From Strongylocentrotus droebachiensis (taxonomy: Eukaryota > Echinodermata > Echinoidea > Camarodonta > Strongylocentrotidae): 64,000 nt of DNA. The notes beneath the pieces were generated by a model that worked only from the letters and a program-made list of their open reading frames with translations, was not told the DNA's origin and did not search any database. Shown one piece after another: positions 26,279-37,426 of the stretch (positions are counted from its first letter, which is position 1; every line of letters starts with the position of its first letter). The stretch is from NCBI GenBank assembly GCA_035222895.1, contig JAVYIG010000039.1:930001-994000 (forward strand). The letters are read 5' to 3'. The position numbers and the translations under genes were made by a program.

Positions 26279-26674
26279 TTAAAGAAAAAGTCGAGGTCTG
26301 GGAAAGATGAAAATATGATTTGTGAGATTTTTTCAGTTGTTTAAATATATGTCAGGGTGGAAGAAAATCATATGAAGAGTGTCCTCTGAAAAGAATGGCT
26401 TTTAGAATGCCTTCATGTTCGAAATGTGACATTAAATAGCTGAAATGTTTAGACCAGACTGTTATTCCACGTGTTGTAGTCCCACATAAATAAACTTGTG
26501 TACAGTCATATTTCTTATCAAATTTGATGATTCTAAAACCGCACAGTTTATACTGTACATCAATTTTAATGTCCTACACAATCATCCTTTTCCAATCGTT
26601 CCCATGCAGACTGTTTCTTTGACAATGCAAATCGCATGCTGCATGACCAGAAGGCTATTTATCTTCGACTTTAA
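26279..26674 (+). mobile_element. MITE, TTAA family B, copy abutting family A
   Basis: Starts TTAAAGAAAAAGTCGAGGTC and ends at TTAA 26671-26674. That TTAA is also the first four bases of the family A element that follows. The interior matches 23649-24030 (GGCTTTTAGAATGCCTTCAT region) with substitutions and a diverged distal part. Confidence 0.8.
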
Positions 26675-27044
26675 AGGTAAAGACCAGTATTGGAAACGCC
26701 CCAATTTCAAAAAATGAAATGGAAGCTCTCATTACCAATCATGTGAAAGAATATGTTTTGACTAATACATGATGATTAAAAATTTGCCGGGAAACCGCCT
26801 ACTAATTGATATATTTGGTAAATTAGTATATCTATTTGACTGTGAGAGATATAGGGTAGTCCCATATACATCTTTCTGTGTATAGTGCTTGTAACTTTAC
26901 GAAGAATGGGCCAAATTTCTTATCATTTTGATGATTGCAGTACACACCAATACTTATATGCTAGATGATCAACCTTTTCTGATCGATTTCACAACGTTTC
27001 TTTCACAATGCAATCGCATGACCATAACTGGTCTTTACCTTTAA
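26671..27044 (-). mobile_element. MITE, TTAA family A, copy 2
   Basis: 374-bp reverse-orientation copy of 2137-2511 with the same ends. It abuts a family B element, sharing one TTAA, which suggests insertion into the terminal TTAA of the older element. Confidence 0.88.
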
Positions 27045-27644
27045 ATGCGCCCGGACAGTCAATCATATCTGCCCGCCCCGATATGGAGGATGATGTCATT
27101 GCGTTGCAGGGGAGGGAACTATGCCTCTGGGATGGGCATGGCTAACGTATGACGCAACAATGAGAGCATGTTAACGACATAATGCGCGGTTTAACAAAAA
27201 TTGCATCATGGTCCCGAACTGCCAACTTATCTCATGTAGTAGTGCCCGTTATTTGAAAAATGAGATAACATGTGTGGTGATTATTTTATGCAGGACATTT
27301 AATTTTGGTGCAATTTTAGCACAAAGTGGGGTGAATTTGGAATAATCACCAACCCTTCCCTAAAATATATCCCTTACCGACCTTGGTCCCCACCCGATCC
27401 ACCCCCCCCCCCCCCTTTCTTTCTCTTCATCCCTAATCACCACCATATACCATTCCACAAAATTCGAATATTTTTAGTAGATCCCCCACTTTATTTAGCC
27501 TTTTTAAAGAAATTATCATACTTATGATTATCTTTTGTTATAACTTTTACCATGTACATTATGTTCCTTTATTGCATGATTATATAATTATAATTATGTT
27601 ATTTTTGATAAAGTGGAAACAAATAAACTTGAAAATTGAGACTA
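27045..27644. other. Non-coding spacer with C-run
   Basis: Unique sequence with a C-run near 27400-27415. No gene recognised. Confidence 0.5.
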
Positions 27645-29094
27645 GGGGTGCGTTTAATCGACACTTTTTCACCCTAGAATCACGGTTTCTAAAGACGTTT
27701 AGTTTAAAACGCAATGCGTTCAAGCGATTTTTTCGTCGGTCGTAAAAATAAACGTGTTTGAAAACACAAACATGAAACGCTGAAAAAGATGCGTTTTGTA
27801 TCATGATTCAAAAGAATCACGGTCGCTAAAATTCGATTGAACGGACGGAGTTCTCAATCATGATTGTATGACGAAGCCTCTTCCGGTTTGGGAAAAACCG
27901 CGCGCCCGCTTTGCATGCAATTTGCGTTCACTATACCATCGTGGCCTGTTCCGTTATGTTATTCCTTGTTTTTCCTTCTATCATTTTCTCTTTCTGTCTT
28001 TCCTTATGTTATTCTTTGTTTCTTCCTTCTATTCTTATGTTATTCTTTGTTTTTTTCCTTCTATCACCTTTTCTTATGTTATTCTTTGTTTTTATCATTC
28101 TATCATTTGCTCTTTCTGTCTTTTCTTATGTTATTCTTTGTTTCTTCCTTCTATACTTATGTTATTCTTTGTTTTTACCTTCTATCACCTTTTCTTATGT
28201 AATTCTTTGTTTTAAGCATTCTATCAATTTCTCTTTCTGTCTTTCCTTATGTTATTCTTTGTTTCTTCCTTCTATCATCTTCTCTTATGTTATTCTTTGT
28301 TTTTATAATTCTATCACTTTCTCTTATGTTATTCTTTGTTTTAATCATTCTGTTACTTTCTCTTTCTATCTTTCCTTATGTTATTCTTTGATTCTTCCTT
28401 CTTTCACCTTCTCTTATGTTATTCTTTGTTTTAATCATTCTATCACTTTCTCTTTCTGTTCTTCCTTATGTCATTCTTTGTTCCTTCCTTTTTTCACATT
28501 CTCTTTCTGTATTTCCTTATGTTATTCTTTGTTTCTTCCTTCTATTTTTATGTTATTCTTTGTTTTTTCGTTCTATTACCTTCTCTTTTGTTATTCTTTG
28601 TTTCTTCCTTCTATTCTTATGTTATGCTTTGTTTTTTTCCTTCTATCACCTTTTATGTAATTCTTTGTTTTAAGCATTCTATCACTCTCTCTTTCTGTCT
28701 TTCCTTATGTTATTCTTCGATTCTTCCTTCTTTCACCTTCTCTTATGTTATTCTTTGTTTTAATCATTCTATCGACTTTATCTTTCTGTCTTTCCTTATG
28801 TTATTCTTTGTTTCTTCCTTCTATCACCTTCTCATTCTTTGTCTTATTATTGCGATCTATGCTCAAAACAGCAGTCGACAGTCGGCCGTAAACAATTCCA
28901 GAAAGCGCGCGCCGAAGTTCCTGGGCCATACTGCGCAGTGTGATGCGCAGTGGTTTGGCTCGCAATGAGCTAGAATCAGCGTTGATGAAAAATCGCTTGA
29001 ACGCAAACCGCAGTGACCTTGCTTTTTGTAACGGCGTTTTGAATTGTGATTCATGTTTGTGATTCTAGCTTCGAAAATTCGATTGAACGCACCC
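27645..29094 (+). mobile_element. Inverted-repeat element with minisatellite core, copy 1
   Basis: About 1.45 kb. It starts GGGGTGCGTTTAATCGA and ends TCGATTGAACGCACCC, imperfect inverted repeats extended inward by shared blocks (CTAGAATCAC; GCGTTCAAGCGATTTTT). A second copy in opposite orientation, apparently identical in the left 300 bp, lies at 34013-35254. An internal TCGATTGAACG at about 27833-27843 repeats the terminal motif, so the left ~200 bp may itself be an older inverted-repeat unit. No transposase. GGGT ends resemble the Harbinger-like MITE at 7748. No target duplication agrees between copies; both share GACTAG just outside the left end. Confidence 0.82.
27950..28850 (+). repeat. 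C/T-rich minisatellite inside copy 1
   Basis: Units of about 35-50 bases centre on TTATGTTATTCTTTG, alternating with short inserts such as TTCTATCACCTTCTC and CTTTCTCTTTCTGTCTTTCC. The array gives a 249-codon frame and several overlapping ones because the units carry no stops; these are not genes. The same array is shorter in the copy at 34260-34950. Confidence 0.9.
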
Positions 29095-29280
29095 TATAAG
29101 CACCCACCCCGCCCCTCTACATCCATATCGTCATTCCAACATGCACCCCTCGCCATTTTGATTAAATTGCCCACGATCATGTGATCTGAGGCCAAACGAG
29201 TTGGCACCTCGACGTTCGTGAGACGTGAAGAGATCAACCCAATTTATTCCTCACAGATGAAACCATTGTGCAACGAGCCT

Positions 29281-29906
29281 TAATGTCGGTCACATTTAAA
29301 ATGATGAGGTGGTGGAATAATAGGGCGCGACTGAAATATTTAGGAGTCTAGAGTGTCGTTTTAGCTGGGTTATATTGAAGTATTCAGTTCCATCGCATTC
29401 TACGCCCATAAAAAAATTGTTTGATATCAGTATTTATATTTCATTAATAGCCAATGTGTTTCACACAAATAAAGCGATTGTGCAATGAGCAGTAATGACG
29501 GTCACATTTAAAATGATGAGTCGGTGGATTAATTAGGGGTCTTGTGTCGTTTAAGCGTGGTTGTATTGAAGTATTCATTTCCATCGCATTCTACGCCCAT
29601 AAATGTATTTTGCGATATCAGTATTCATAATTTATTCATTTATAGCCAAATGTGTTTCACACAAATAAAGCAATCGTGCAATGAGCAGTAAAGACGGTCA
29701 CATTATTTTTTGAAATGATAAGGTGGTGGAATTAATAGGGACCGACTGAATATATTGAGGGGTTATGTCTCGTTTTAGCAGAGTTATATCAGGGATAAAA
29801 CACCTCCCTGGTTATATTGAAGTAACAGGCCTGATAAAAACCCGATTTAAATCGGTTTCCCGATTTTTTTGATTTTTTTTTTCCCGATTTTTTTTCTTCT
29901 TCCCGA

Positions 29907-29938
<32 letters not shown>

Positions 29939-30640
29939 ATTTTTTTTTTTTTTTTTTTTTTACCAGATTTTTTTTTTCTTCCTTATTTTTCCGATTTCCC
30001 CCTTATTTTCTCTATTCTTCCCTATTTTGCCCTATTTTTCCCCCAATTTTCTTAGTCGAAAGGGGGGAATGTTGTTAGATGCCTTTTTTTCCCCGCGAAT
30101 CCTCTTTTTTTTTTTATTCAAGGGGGCCGTGGTTGAGGGGAAAACAAAAAACCTATTTTTTTTTAGTGCTCACTATCACCCCTGAGTAATCATTCCCATC
30201 CCATTGCCCCCTCCACATAAATGAATTCTGCTGCGAGATTAATATTCATATTTAATAATACCCAATTTTATTTGACGCAGTTGAAACCTTTTTTCAATCA
30301 TCCTTAATGTCGGTCACATTCAAAATAATGAGGTGGTATAATAATGGGGCGCGACCTAATTTTTAAAGTTCTTGTTTCACGAAACCAGGTTTCAGTTTAG
30401 ACTTTAGAATAGGCCAATAATTACCTATTGGTATTCATTTCCATTGTATCGCATCCCCTAAAAATGAAATGAATTCTAAAGATTCATATTGATATTCATT
30501 AATACCCAATTTATTTCACACAAATGAACCATTGTGCAATGAGGCGTAATGTCGGTCATACTTTAAATGATGAGAACGGAATAATACGGGGCGACTGATG
30601 AGGGATTTTGTGTCGTGAAACCTGTATTAGCATGGACTTA
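29281..30640 (+). repeat. Degenerate ~200-240-bp tandem array
   Basis: Five recognisable unit starts, each a variant of TAATGTCGGTCACATTTAAA, at 29281, 29493, 29689, 30304 and 30547. Each unit also carries GGTGGAATAAT-like, TGAAGTATTCATTTCCATCG-like and CACAAATAAA-like blocks in constant order. The third interval is longer because a homopolymer-rich segment (29820-30180) interrupts the array. Looks like old satellite or tandemly duplicated element DNA. Confidence 0.8.
29820..30180. repeat. A-run/T-run hairpin and T-rich low complexity
   Basis: CCCGATT-type repeats lead into about 27 A, a 5-base spacer, then about 22 T (29907-29961), and T-rich DNA to 30160. The adjacent A and T runs can form a long hairpin. 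It splits the tandem array and may be a decayed retroposon tail pair or slippage product. Confidence 0.75.
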
Positions 30641-31337
30641 AAACTGGTGTGAGCTTCGAATATTGGTACCGTGTTGTGTTCAAGTATTAATTTCCTTTCC
30701 ATAGTGTGCCCTTCGACCAATATTACCACATGAATAACGGCCAATAAACCGAAGAATATGTGAAAATCCCCATGAAAACATAATTTGATATAGCAAATTA
30801 TAACGTCGCATCATACTTGCTATGTCATTCCAGTATGTCACACGTCGCAGGTTAATTGTAAATGTTTATGTGGAAAAGTGTTGGTGAAATCTGATGTGGG
30901 GGAGACGCTGAATTTATTCTACATTTTCGTCTCGATTTTGATATGATTATGGTAGAAAATAGGGCAACATCTTTTCCCTGACATCCTATTGTTTCGTCAT
31001 TAACTCTTAATGGTGATGAACGGGCCTGCCAACAAGAGCCAGGCCTTGAATGATTCTAATCTCCCGCTCTATTTCTCATTTGCCATAAGGGCGTAGGTCA
31101 GTGAACGCGATCGCAAAGGTTTTCGAAAAATAGACCTCTTGTAATTTCAATATACCCTTTTCCATCGCCTGTTTTGATATGTTGCAATGATGTATTACGT
31201 ATTCCGAACATGATTTTATTACCATTTCACAAACAAAGTGCATTGGTGGGAAAACTGACAAACTAGCTGTTTCATTTTGTCAATTCTTTTATTTAATTTT
31301 GTAACAAAAATTATTGTTATCCTCTTTTAATTTACAG
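30641..31337. other. Non-coding, upstream of candidate exon
   Basis: Unique AT-rich DNA ending in a pyrimidine-rich tract and TTTACAG, a good splice acceptor at 31337. No other gene feature seen. Confidence 0.5.
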
Positions 31338-31463
31338 ATACAACACTAAATCTGCGTCAATTGGAATGGCCTAGTCGCGCTCGTAGACGTACGCAGGGAG
31401 AAAGGAACATTTTGAGCCCGGCTTTTGGGCTAACTCGTCACGGATTTTTGAACAGATTTATAG
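31338..31463 (+). CDS. Candidate internal exon of an unknown host gene
   Basis: A 126-bp segment follows TCCTCTTTTAATTTACAG and is followed by GTAAGTTC, both close to splice consensus. Exactly one frame is open throughout: two bases finish a split codon, then 41 codons, then one base, so both flanking introns would be phase 1 and the exon symmetric. The translation contains LEWPSRARRRTQGERN and PAFGLTRHGFLNRFI. The RARRR run could be a basic processing site, but that is speculation. I recognise no domain. Partner exons were not found. Chance occurrence is possible, though splice sites, length divisible by three and normal base composition favour a real exon. Confidence 0.4.
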
Positions 31464-32419
31464 GTAAGTTCACAATAAATTACTCATTCTTTCGAAATAC
31501 CATGGAAACCATTTAATTTTGTCCCACTTAAAGCCAAGCTAAATGTCGTCTTTTAAAAGTTATAAAGCACTGAACTTTTTTCCCGAAATTTGATTTTACC
31601 AATTCTAAAATTTCTTTTTGCGCGGAAGTCACTTTAAAATTTGATGATCGTTTCGTCTAATGCTTTAATTTACTAAACTTTTCTGTTTTAAGAAATGAAA
31701 ACACTGGGAAGTTGAAAAGGCGTGAAGAAATTGTGGGTACAATAAGTCTTGGAGAAAGGCTAAATGTAGGGGATAGCTAGCTATGCTCGATTGGAGCAAG
31801 CGGGTCTCATTAATCATGGTTGAACGATGCAAGAAATGCTCCGATTGCGACGGAGAAACAGGGAAATTGGAGAAAAGACGTGAAGAAAACGCCCGAATGA
31901 CGACGGAGGAGAGAGAGGCAGAGCGAGAGACAGATGCAGATGGGGGAGGGGTGAAAGAGTTGAGAGAGAAGGTAATATTGACTGAGCGATGTTTCAAACG
32001 TTCGGCGCGGCAAAGACGCGCGCAAGATATTGCCAAGAACCTCTAACGTGTAAAATGAAGAAGAAGAAGAGAGAGAGAGAGAGAGAGAGGTGATTAATGC
32101 ACGTTCGGGACTTTTCTTCGTGTGATTGCGAAAGAAAACTAAAGTAACTGAAACAGAAACTTTGTTACTTCCAGGTTGGGAAGTGGAAACAGAGGCAAAA
32201 CATTCGCACGTTATGAAATGAATAAAGGATAATTTGAGGAAGAGAGAGAGAGAGAGAGAGAGAGCGAGCAAGATTGAGCAGAGATATTGCAGGCGCCAGA
32301 CATGATAGATTTAGGAAAGTAGTGAACAATAGTCTTGGTCATCAAAATGATCATGGTACTTTGATGAAAACAAAACAAAAAGGATGTTATGGATTGATAA
32401 TGCAGGAGCCTTCCAAGTT

Positions 32420-32450
<31 letters not shown>

Positions 32451-32605
32451 TGAGGGTGACTAGTTAGCTAGAGGGTGAGGGAGGGGTAGAGAGAAGTTGG
32501 GATGCAAGAAGAGAGAGGTGATGGAGAGAGAAGTCGTGGGAGAGCGTTTTAGTTTTACGATACGTTTTACAAGAGACTTCAGGAGAAGAAGATAGAAGGG
32601 GAAAA

Positions 32606-32640
<35 letters not shown>

Positions 32641-34012
32641 AAAGAGATAAAAAGGCGCGCCAAAATCCGCACTCACTTTTATTATGGTCGTCTGCCAGGA
32701 ACGTGATCATGGATCGTCTATCAATGAACGATCGGCAAATTGTCGTCGTCACTCATCATGCTCAAATTGCAGGATATGGTTGCGTCCAAACGACAAAAAA
32801 AGGAAAATAAAAGCTGGATATTTGGGAGGGGTGGGGCAAGGGGCATTGCCCGTGCATTTCCAGTATAATTTCGGTGTCGCTTTATCGTGTTTATGCTTGT
32901 GATGAAGTTCAGAAGAACGTACAGTTACCGTACAGTGTCTCTCAAATGTAACGATTTTGTGCATCTGCCATCTGTAAATTACGATGACTTGGGGAAGGCG
33001 TCGAAGGCAATTTGGCTACCCTTCCACTCCTCTCTTATTGTCTTACAAATCGCACCAGTCCTTTGCCCATCGCTGTTGTTGATGAAGAAAATAATCACCT
33101 CCATCACTTACAGCTATACAGCTCTACTGACGGTACTACCGTCATTCCTTTGGCCAAAAAATGCCGATTTGCTCGGCCGCCTCATCTAGACATTTGAAGG
33201 GAGAAATTTGTAGTCCATATCGCCGTAATTGCCAACATGGTGTGCCGGATCTCGATACATTCCTATAGTGAAGGATTGAGCTACAGTTGACACAGGGGCA
33301 CATGTCCCCTCCCCCCCCCCCCCCACAAAAAAAAAGATTTCTTCAGAGAACAAAACAAAAAAGAGGCGAAAGAAAACGTAAACATGATCGTTGTATTCTA
33401 CACAATACCTACTTTATGCAACTTTGCACAAAATTATTCCCTACTTTTCGTTCTCTTCCACTTCATGTACCTGGTAATGAAACCCCCCCCCTCCCCGCCA
33501 TTACCTCTCCAATGGCTGGACTCAAGGAGGGGAAGGGAATGGGGCATTGTTTCCACTTAATAGTCTTCTTGCAACAACAACAAAAAATAGCAAACACCCC
33601 ACCCCGCAAAAGTTCTATCCATGTCGCCCCCCCCCCCTCATGCACACACGCTCTCGCACAATGATTATGTGCAAAGGAGCTCGTTTTTTAAGTTGATGAC
33701 TTAGCAATCACTCCCGTATCAATAGCGAAATGATTATCATAATTAGCGAAGAGATACAGAGGTCAAGTGTTATTTTCTCTACGTCTCTTCTCCTTATCTC
33801 CGTTGATAATAAGTAGGTGACATGTTATATGTATTCATCGCTAGCGTGATGGCATGACAAAATGATATAATTATTCCATTGTCTAAGGCGGTATTTTGGG
33901 GGGGTTCTTAAAATAGTATCGTATCATTCGTTTGTTATTTCCTGCCAGAATAAATACATGTATTCCCTTTATCGCGAATATAGGCATATACCTAGTCGGA
34001 GCTTCCTGGAGT
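31464..34012. other. Non-coding; cluster of (GA)n microsatellites
   Basis: Four (GA)n tracts occur at about 32070-32090, 32238-32264, 32419-32446 and 32607-32636 in purine-rich DNA. C-runs followed by an A-run at 33310-33335 and further C-runs at 33482-33490 and 33627-33637. Open frames on both strands are products of this composition. Confidence 0.55.
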
Positions 34013-35254
34013 GGGGTGCGTTCAATCGAATTTTCGAAGCTAGAATCACAAACATGAATCACAATTCAAAACGCCGTTACAAAAAGCAAGGTCACTGCGG
34101 TTTGCGTTCAAGCGATTTTTCATCAACGCTGATTCTAGCTCATTGCGAGCCAAACCACTGCGCATCACACTGCGCAGTATGGCCCAGGAACTTCGGCGCG
34201 CGCTTTCTGGAATTGTTTACGGCCGACTGTCGACTGCTGTTTTGAGCATAGATCGCAATAATAAGACAAAGAATGAGAAGGTGATAGAAGGAAGAAACAA
34301 AGAATAACATAAGGAAAGACAGAAAGATAAAGTCGATAGAATGATTAAAACAAAGAATAACATAAGAGAAGGTGAAAGAAGGAAGAATCGAAGAATAACA
34401 TAAGGAAGGACAGAAAGACAGAAAGAGAGAGTGATAGAATGCTTAAAACAAAGAATGACATAAGGAAGAACAGAAAGAGAAAGTGATAGAATGATTAAAA
34501 CAAAGAATAACATAATAGAAGGTGAAAGAAGGAAGAATCAAAGAATAACATAAGGAAAGATAGAAAGAGAAAGTAACAGAATGATTAAAACAAAGAATAA
34601 CATAAGAGAAAGTGATAGAATTATAAAAACAAAGAATAACATAAGAGAAGATGATAGAAGGAAGAAACAAAGAATAACATAAGGAAAGACAGAAAGAGAA
34701 ATTGATAGAATGCTTAAAACAAAGAATTACATAAGAAAAGGTGATAGAAGGAAGAAACAAAGAATAACATAAGGAAAGACAGAAAGAGCAAATGATCGAA
34801 TGATAAAAACAAAGAATAACATAAGAAAAGGTGATAGAAGGAAAAAAAACAAAGAATAACATAAGAATAGAAGGAAGAAACAAAGAATAACATAAGGAAA
34901 GACAGAAAGAGAAAATGATAGAAGGAAAAACAAGGAATAACATAACGGAACAGGCCACGATGGTATAGTGAACGCAAATTGCATGCAAAGCGGGCGCGCG
35001 GTTTTTCCCAAACCGGAAGAGGCTTCGTCATACAATCATGATTGAGAACTCCGTCCGTTCAATCGAATTTTAGCGACCGTGATTCTTTTGAATCATGATA
35101 CAAAACGCATCTTTTTCAGCGTTTCATGTTTGTGTTTTCAAACACGTTTATTTTTACGACCGACGAAAAAATCGCTTGAACGCATTGCGTTTTAAACTAA
35201 ACGTCTTTAGAAACCGTGATTCTAGGGTGAAAAAGTGTCGATTAAACGCACCCC
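34013..35254 (-). mobile_element. Inverted-repeat element with minisatellite core, copy 2
   Basis: Reverse-oriented copy of 27645-29094, about 1.24 kb. The flanks of the minisatellite look essentially identical to copy 1; the ~200-bp length difference lies in repeat number. A 12-base direct repeat with one mismatch (CTAGTCGGAGCT at 33992-34003, CTAGTCGAAGCT at 35254-35265) lies at or near the two ends, but nine bases separate the left one from the inverted repeat, so it is not a clean target duplication. Confidence 0.82.
34260..34950 (-). repeat. Minisatellite inside copy 2
   Basis: The same TTATGTTATTCTTTG-centred units as 27950-28850, read on the minus strand, with fewer units. The long open frames here are repeat artefacts. 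Confidence 0.88.
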
Positions 35255-37231
35255 TAGTCGAAGCTATTAGTCTGTCGAACCTATCTTTCACACTTTTTCG
35301 TGGTTGACGTCACGGTCGAAAACATTATTTCAAAACGACACAAGATTGATTATTTCCTTGTAATTAAACTATTTTGGGAGGAAATTGTACATGCTGATAA
35401 AAATGGTCGAGATGATCATGTACCATGATATAGGCCTACGATTTGTTTAGGTCTTCTGCCCAATGCTCATGTCATTATAAAGGAATTATTGAAGAATGTT
35501 TATGAAATTTAATCAACGTGGAATAAACCCTGAACCTAAAAGAGTCATTCAGTATTTATGTCTTCCTCTCTCTTTCTATCTTGAAATGGAAATAAAGTAA
35601 TAAAATATTCATGGATAACATCGCCCAACCTTGTATGATATACGTATGATTTAAGTGCTACTTTGAAAAGGGGCATTATCGTTTCGAGCTTGAGTTGTTA
35701 ACTGGGAATATTTGTATTACAGTGTGTGGTTTATCGCCGAGTTGTTTTACTTTTCGCTCCGTTTCCTCAAAAGCTTTTTATCCGTGATTGATTGCTCATT
35801 ATGTGCGGTTATGGCAGTTTCTATAATTGGCGGCCTGCACGCGAGCAAGAACTCCCATGTCCAGCCAAAGGACAGAGATAGTTCAGTATGGTCACTGTTG
35901 TTGTTCCTTGACTGTCGAAAGCGAACATCAAAGTATCTGGTATTCGAGGGAGGGGCAAGCGGGCAATTTGCCCCTCATCAATATATTTCGGATCAAGGAA
36001 AAATATGCAGCCACCATTTATACCTCAGTAGTTGTGAGTCAGGAATTGAACAATATTGTACGCGGAAAAGCAAGACTCATTCTCAAAGGACTTGCTTTTT
36101 CTTCTAAAGTAACTATGCCATTTAGGGCGATCACCCCTCCCCCCCCCCATCTTAGCCCTGGATACGCCACTGATAGTGATGGTGAGTTATTCCAAGAACG
36201 GCTTCACGTTACTGGCCGATGATCTTCATGCGAGGGAAAGCTTCTCCGTCCGTCCCAGCAGTATTTCAAGTCAAGACACAAGTGGTATGAGTGAAAAGTG
36301 CAAATTGGAGGCGAGGCGTGTTGGGTTGTCTACTTTTTCAGACCAACTCTCGATGTTATGAACTATAATTATTTCTGCCTGAGAGGATATGAGTGAAAGT
36401 ACAGGACTCATTGCATGAGAAGCGTCCAACTATCGAAACTTCGAAAGATTCATAATGGTTATTTTATGCGAGATAAAAATGATTTCGGTTTCCAAAAGTT
36501 TATAAAGCCTGTCATTTTGTGGTCACCGTTTTGGCCTTATTTACCATTGATCGTATCGTAAAAAGGGTCGTAATGAGAGACCAGGAGGGTCTAACATATT
36601 GCGCGGGAAAGCGGGTCGCTCTTCTGATTTTGCATGATTTTTCACGCATTTGTCTGGGACGCCTGGAGCTGAGGGAGGAATCAGAGTTATCGTGATGATA
36701 GAAAGAGAGAGAGAGAGAGAGAAGGACAAATAGGCTGAGAGAAGAGAAGAGAGAGAGAGAGAGAGAGAGAAAGAATGAGAGAAAGAAATTGAAAGAAAGA
36801 AAGAGAGGGAAAGAAATAAAGAGAAAAAATGTGATAAAGATACAGAGAGGGTAAAAGAAAAGGTGGAAGAAGGAAGAGATCGAATGATAAAAAGCTGAGT
36901 GAGAGAGAGAGAGAAGAAAAAAAGAGCGAGAAAAAAAAAAAGAGTGCAATGACGAAAGATGTGGGCGGTGTAGAAGGGGAATGATTGAAGATGGGGTGAA
37001 GGCAAATGGGTGTAAATAATTGAAGATTTTCATCAACTTATTATTTGAAACTCGAGCATTATGACATTTGAAAATTGATGGTGAGGTAAAATGTATGTCA
37101 CCTCTTAATCAACAGGAGCTTAAGTCTTGTTATACATGAAATATATTTACATAATAGGTTGTGTGAATGACAGGTGGAACTTGGAACAACAAATAATACT
37201 TAAAACCAGAGTGCAGAGTAAGGGGAGCATG
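35255..37231. other. Non-coding; TE-end-like motif and (GA)n
   Basis: On the minus strand CAGTGGCGTATCCAGG (36157-36172) looks like the end motif of common animal elements, followed by a G-run, but I find no partner end. An inverted GGGGCAAGCGGGCAATTTGC motif lies near 35950-35975. (GA)n tracts fill 36695-36925. Nothing coding is recognised. Confidence 0.5.
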
Positions 37232-37426
37232 TTAAAGCCACACTGCACCACTTATAGCTACCTGCGCCCTCTATATAGCAAACAATGCCTAATCGGTGCC
37301 TGTTGGTCCCCCATGATCCCCTTTTTCTCATGTTAATTGAGAGCTGATTTGATGAGATAACCACCTATCAGTGACCTTGCAGGGAGGACTAATCCCCCTG
37401 GCCAAACTAGTGCAGACAGGCTTTAA
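37232..37426 (+). mobile_element. MITE, TTAA family C, copy 3
   Basis: 195 bp, TTAAAGCCACACTGCACC to GTGCAGACAGGCTTTAA. The most intact of three copies, with imperfect 17-bp inverted ends and TTAA at both borders. Confidence 0.87.

Noticed and set aside
27911-28660. 249-codon frame and overlapping frames rich in Leu, Ser, Phe, Tyr
   Set aside because: Translation of the C/T minisatellite; the same peptide motifs appear in more than one frame and in the inverted copy at 34217-34988.
32684-33197. Series of 60-100-codon frames around a GGGGCAAGGGGCATTGCCC motif
   Set aside because: Short, mutually overlapping and unrecognised; the motif resembles one at 35950 and is probably repeat DNA.
36157-36172. 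CAGTGGCGTATCCAGG as the end of a complete element
   Set aside because: Looks like a known transposon-end motif, but no partner inverted repeat was found within reach.
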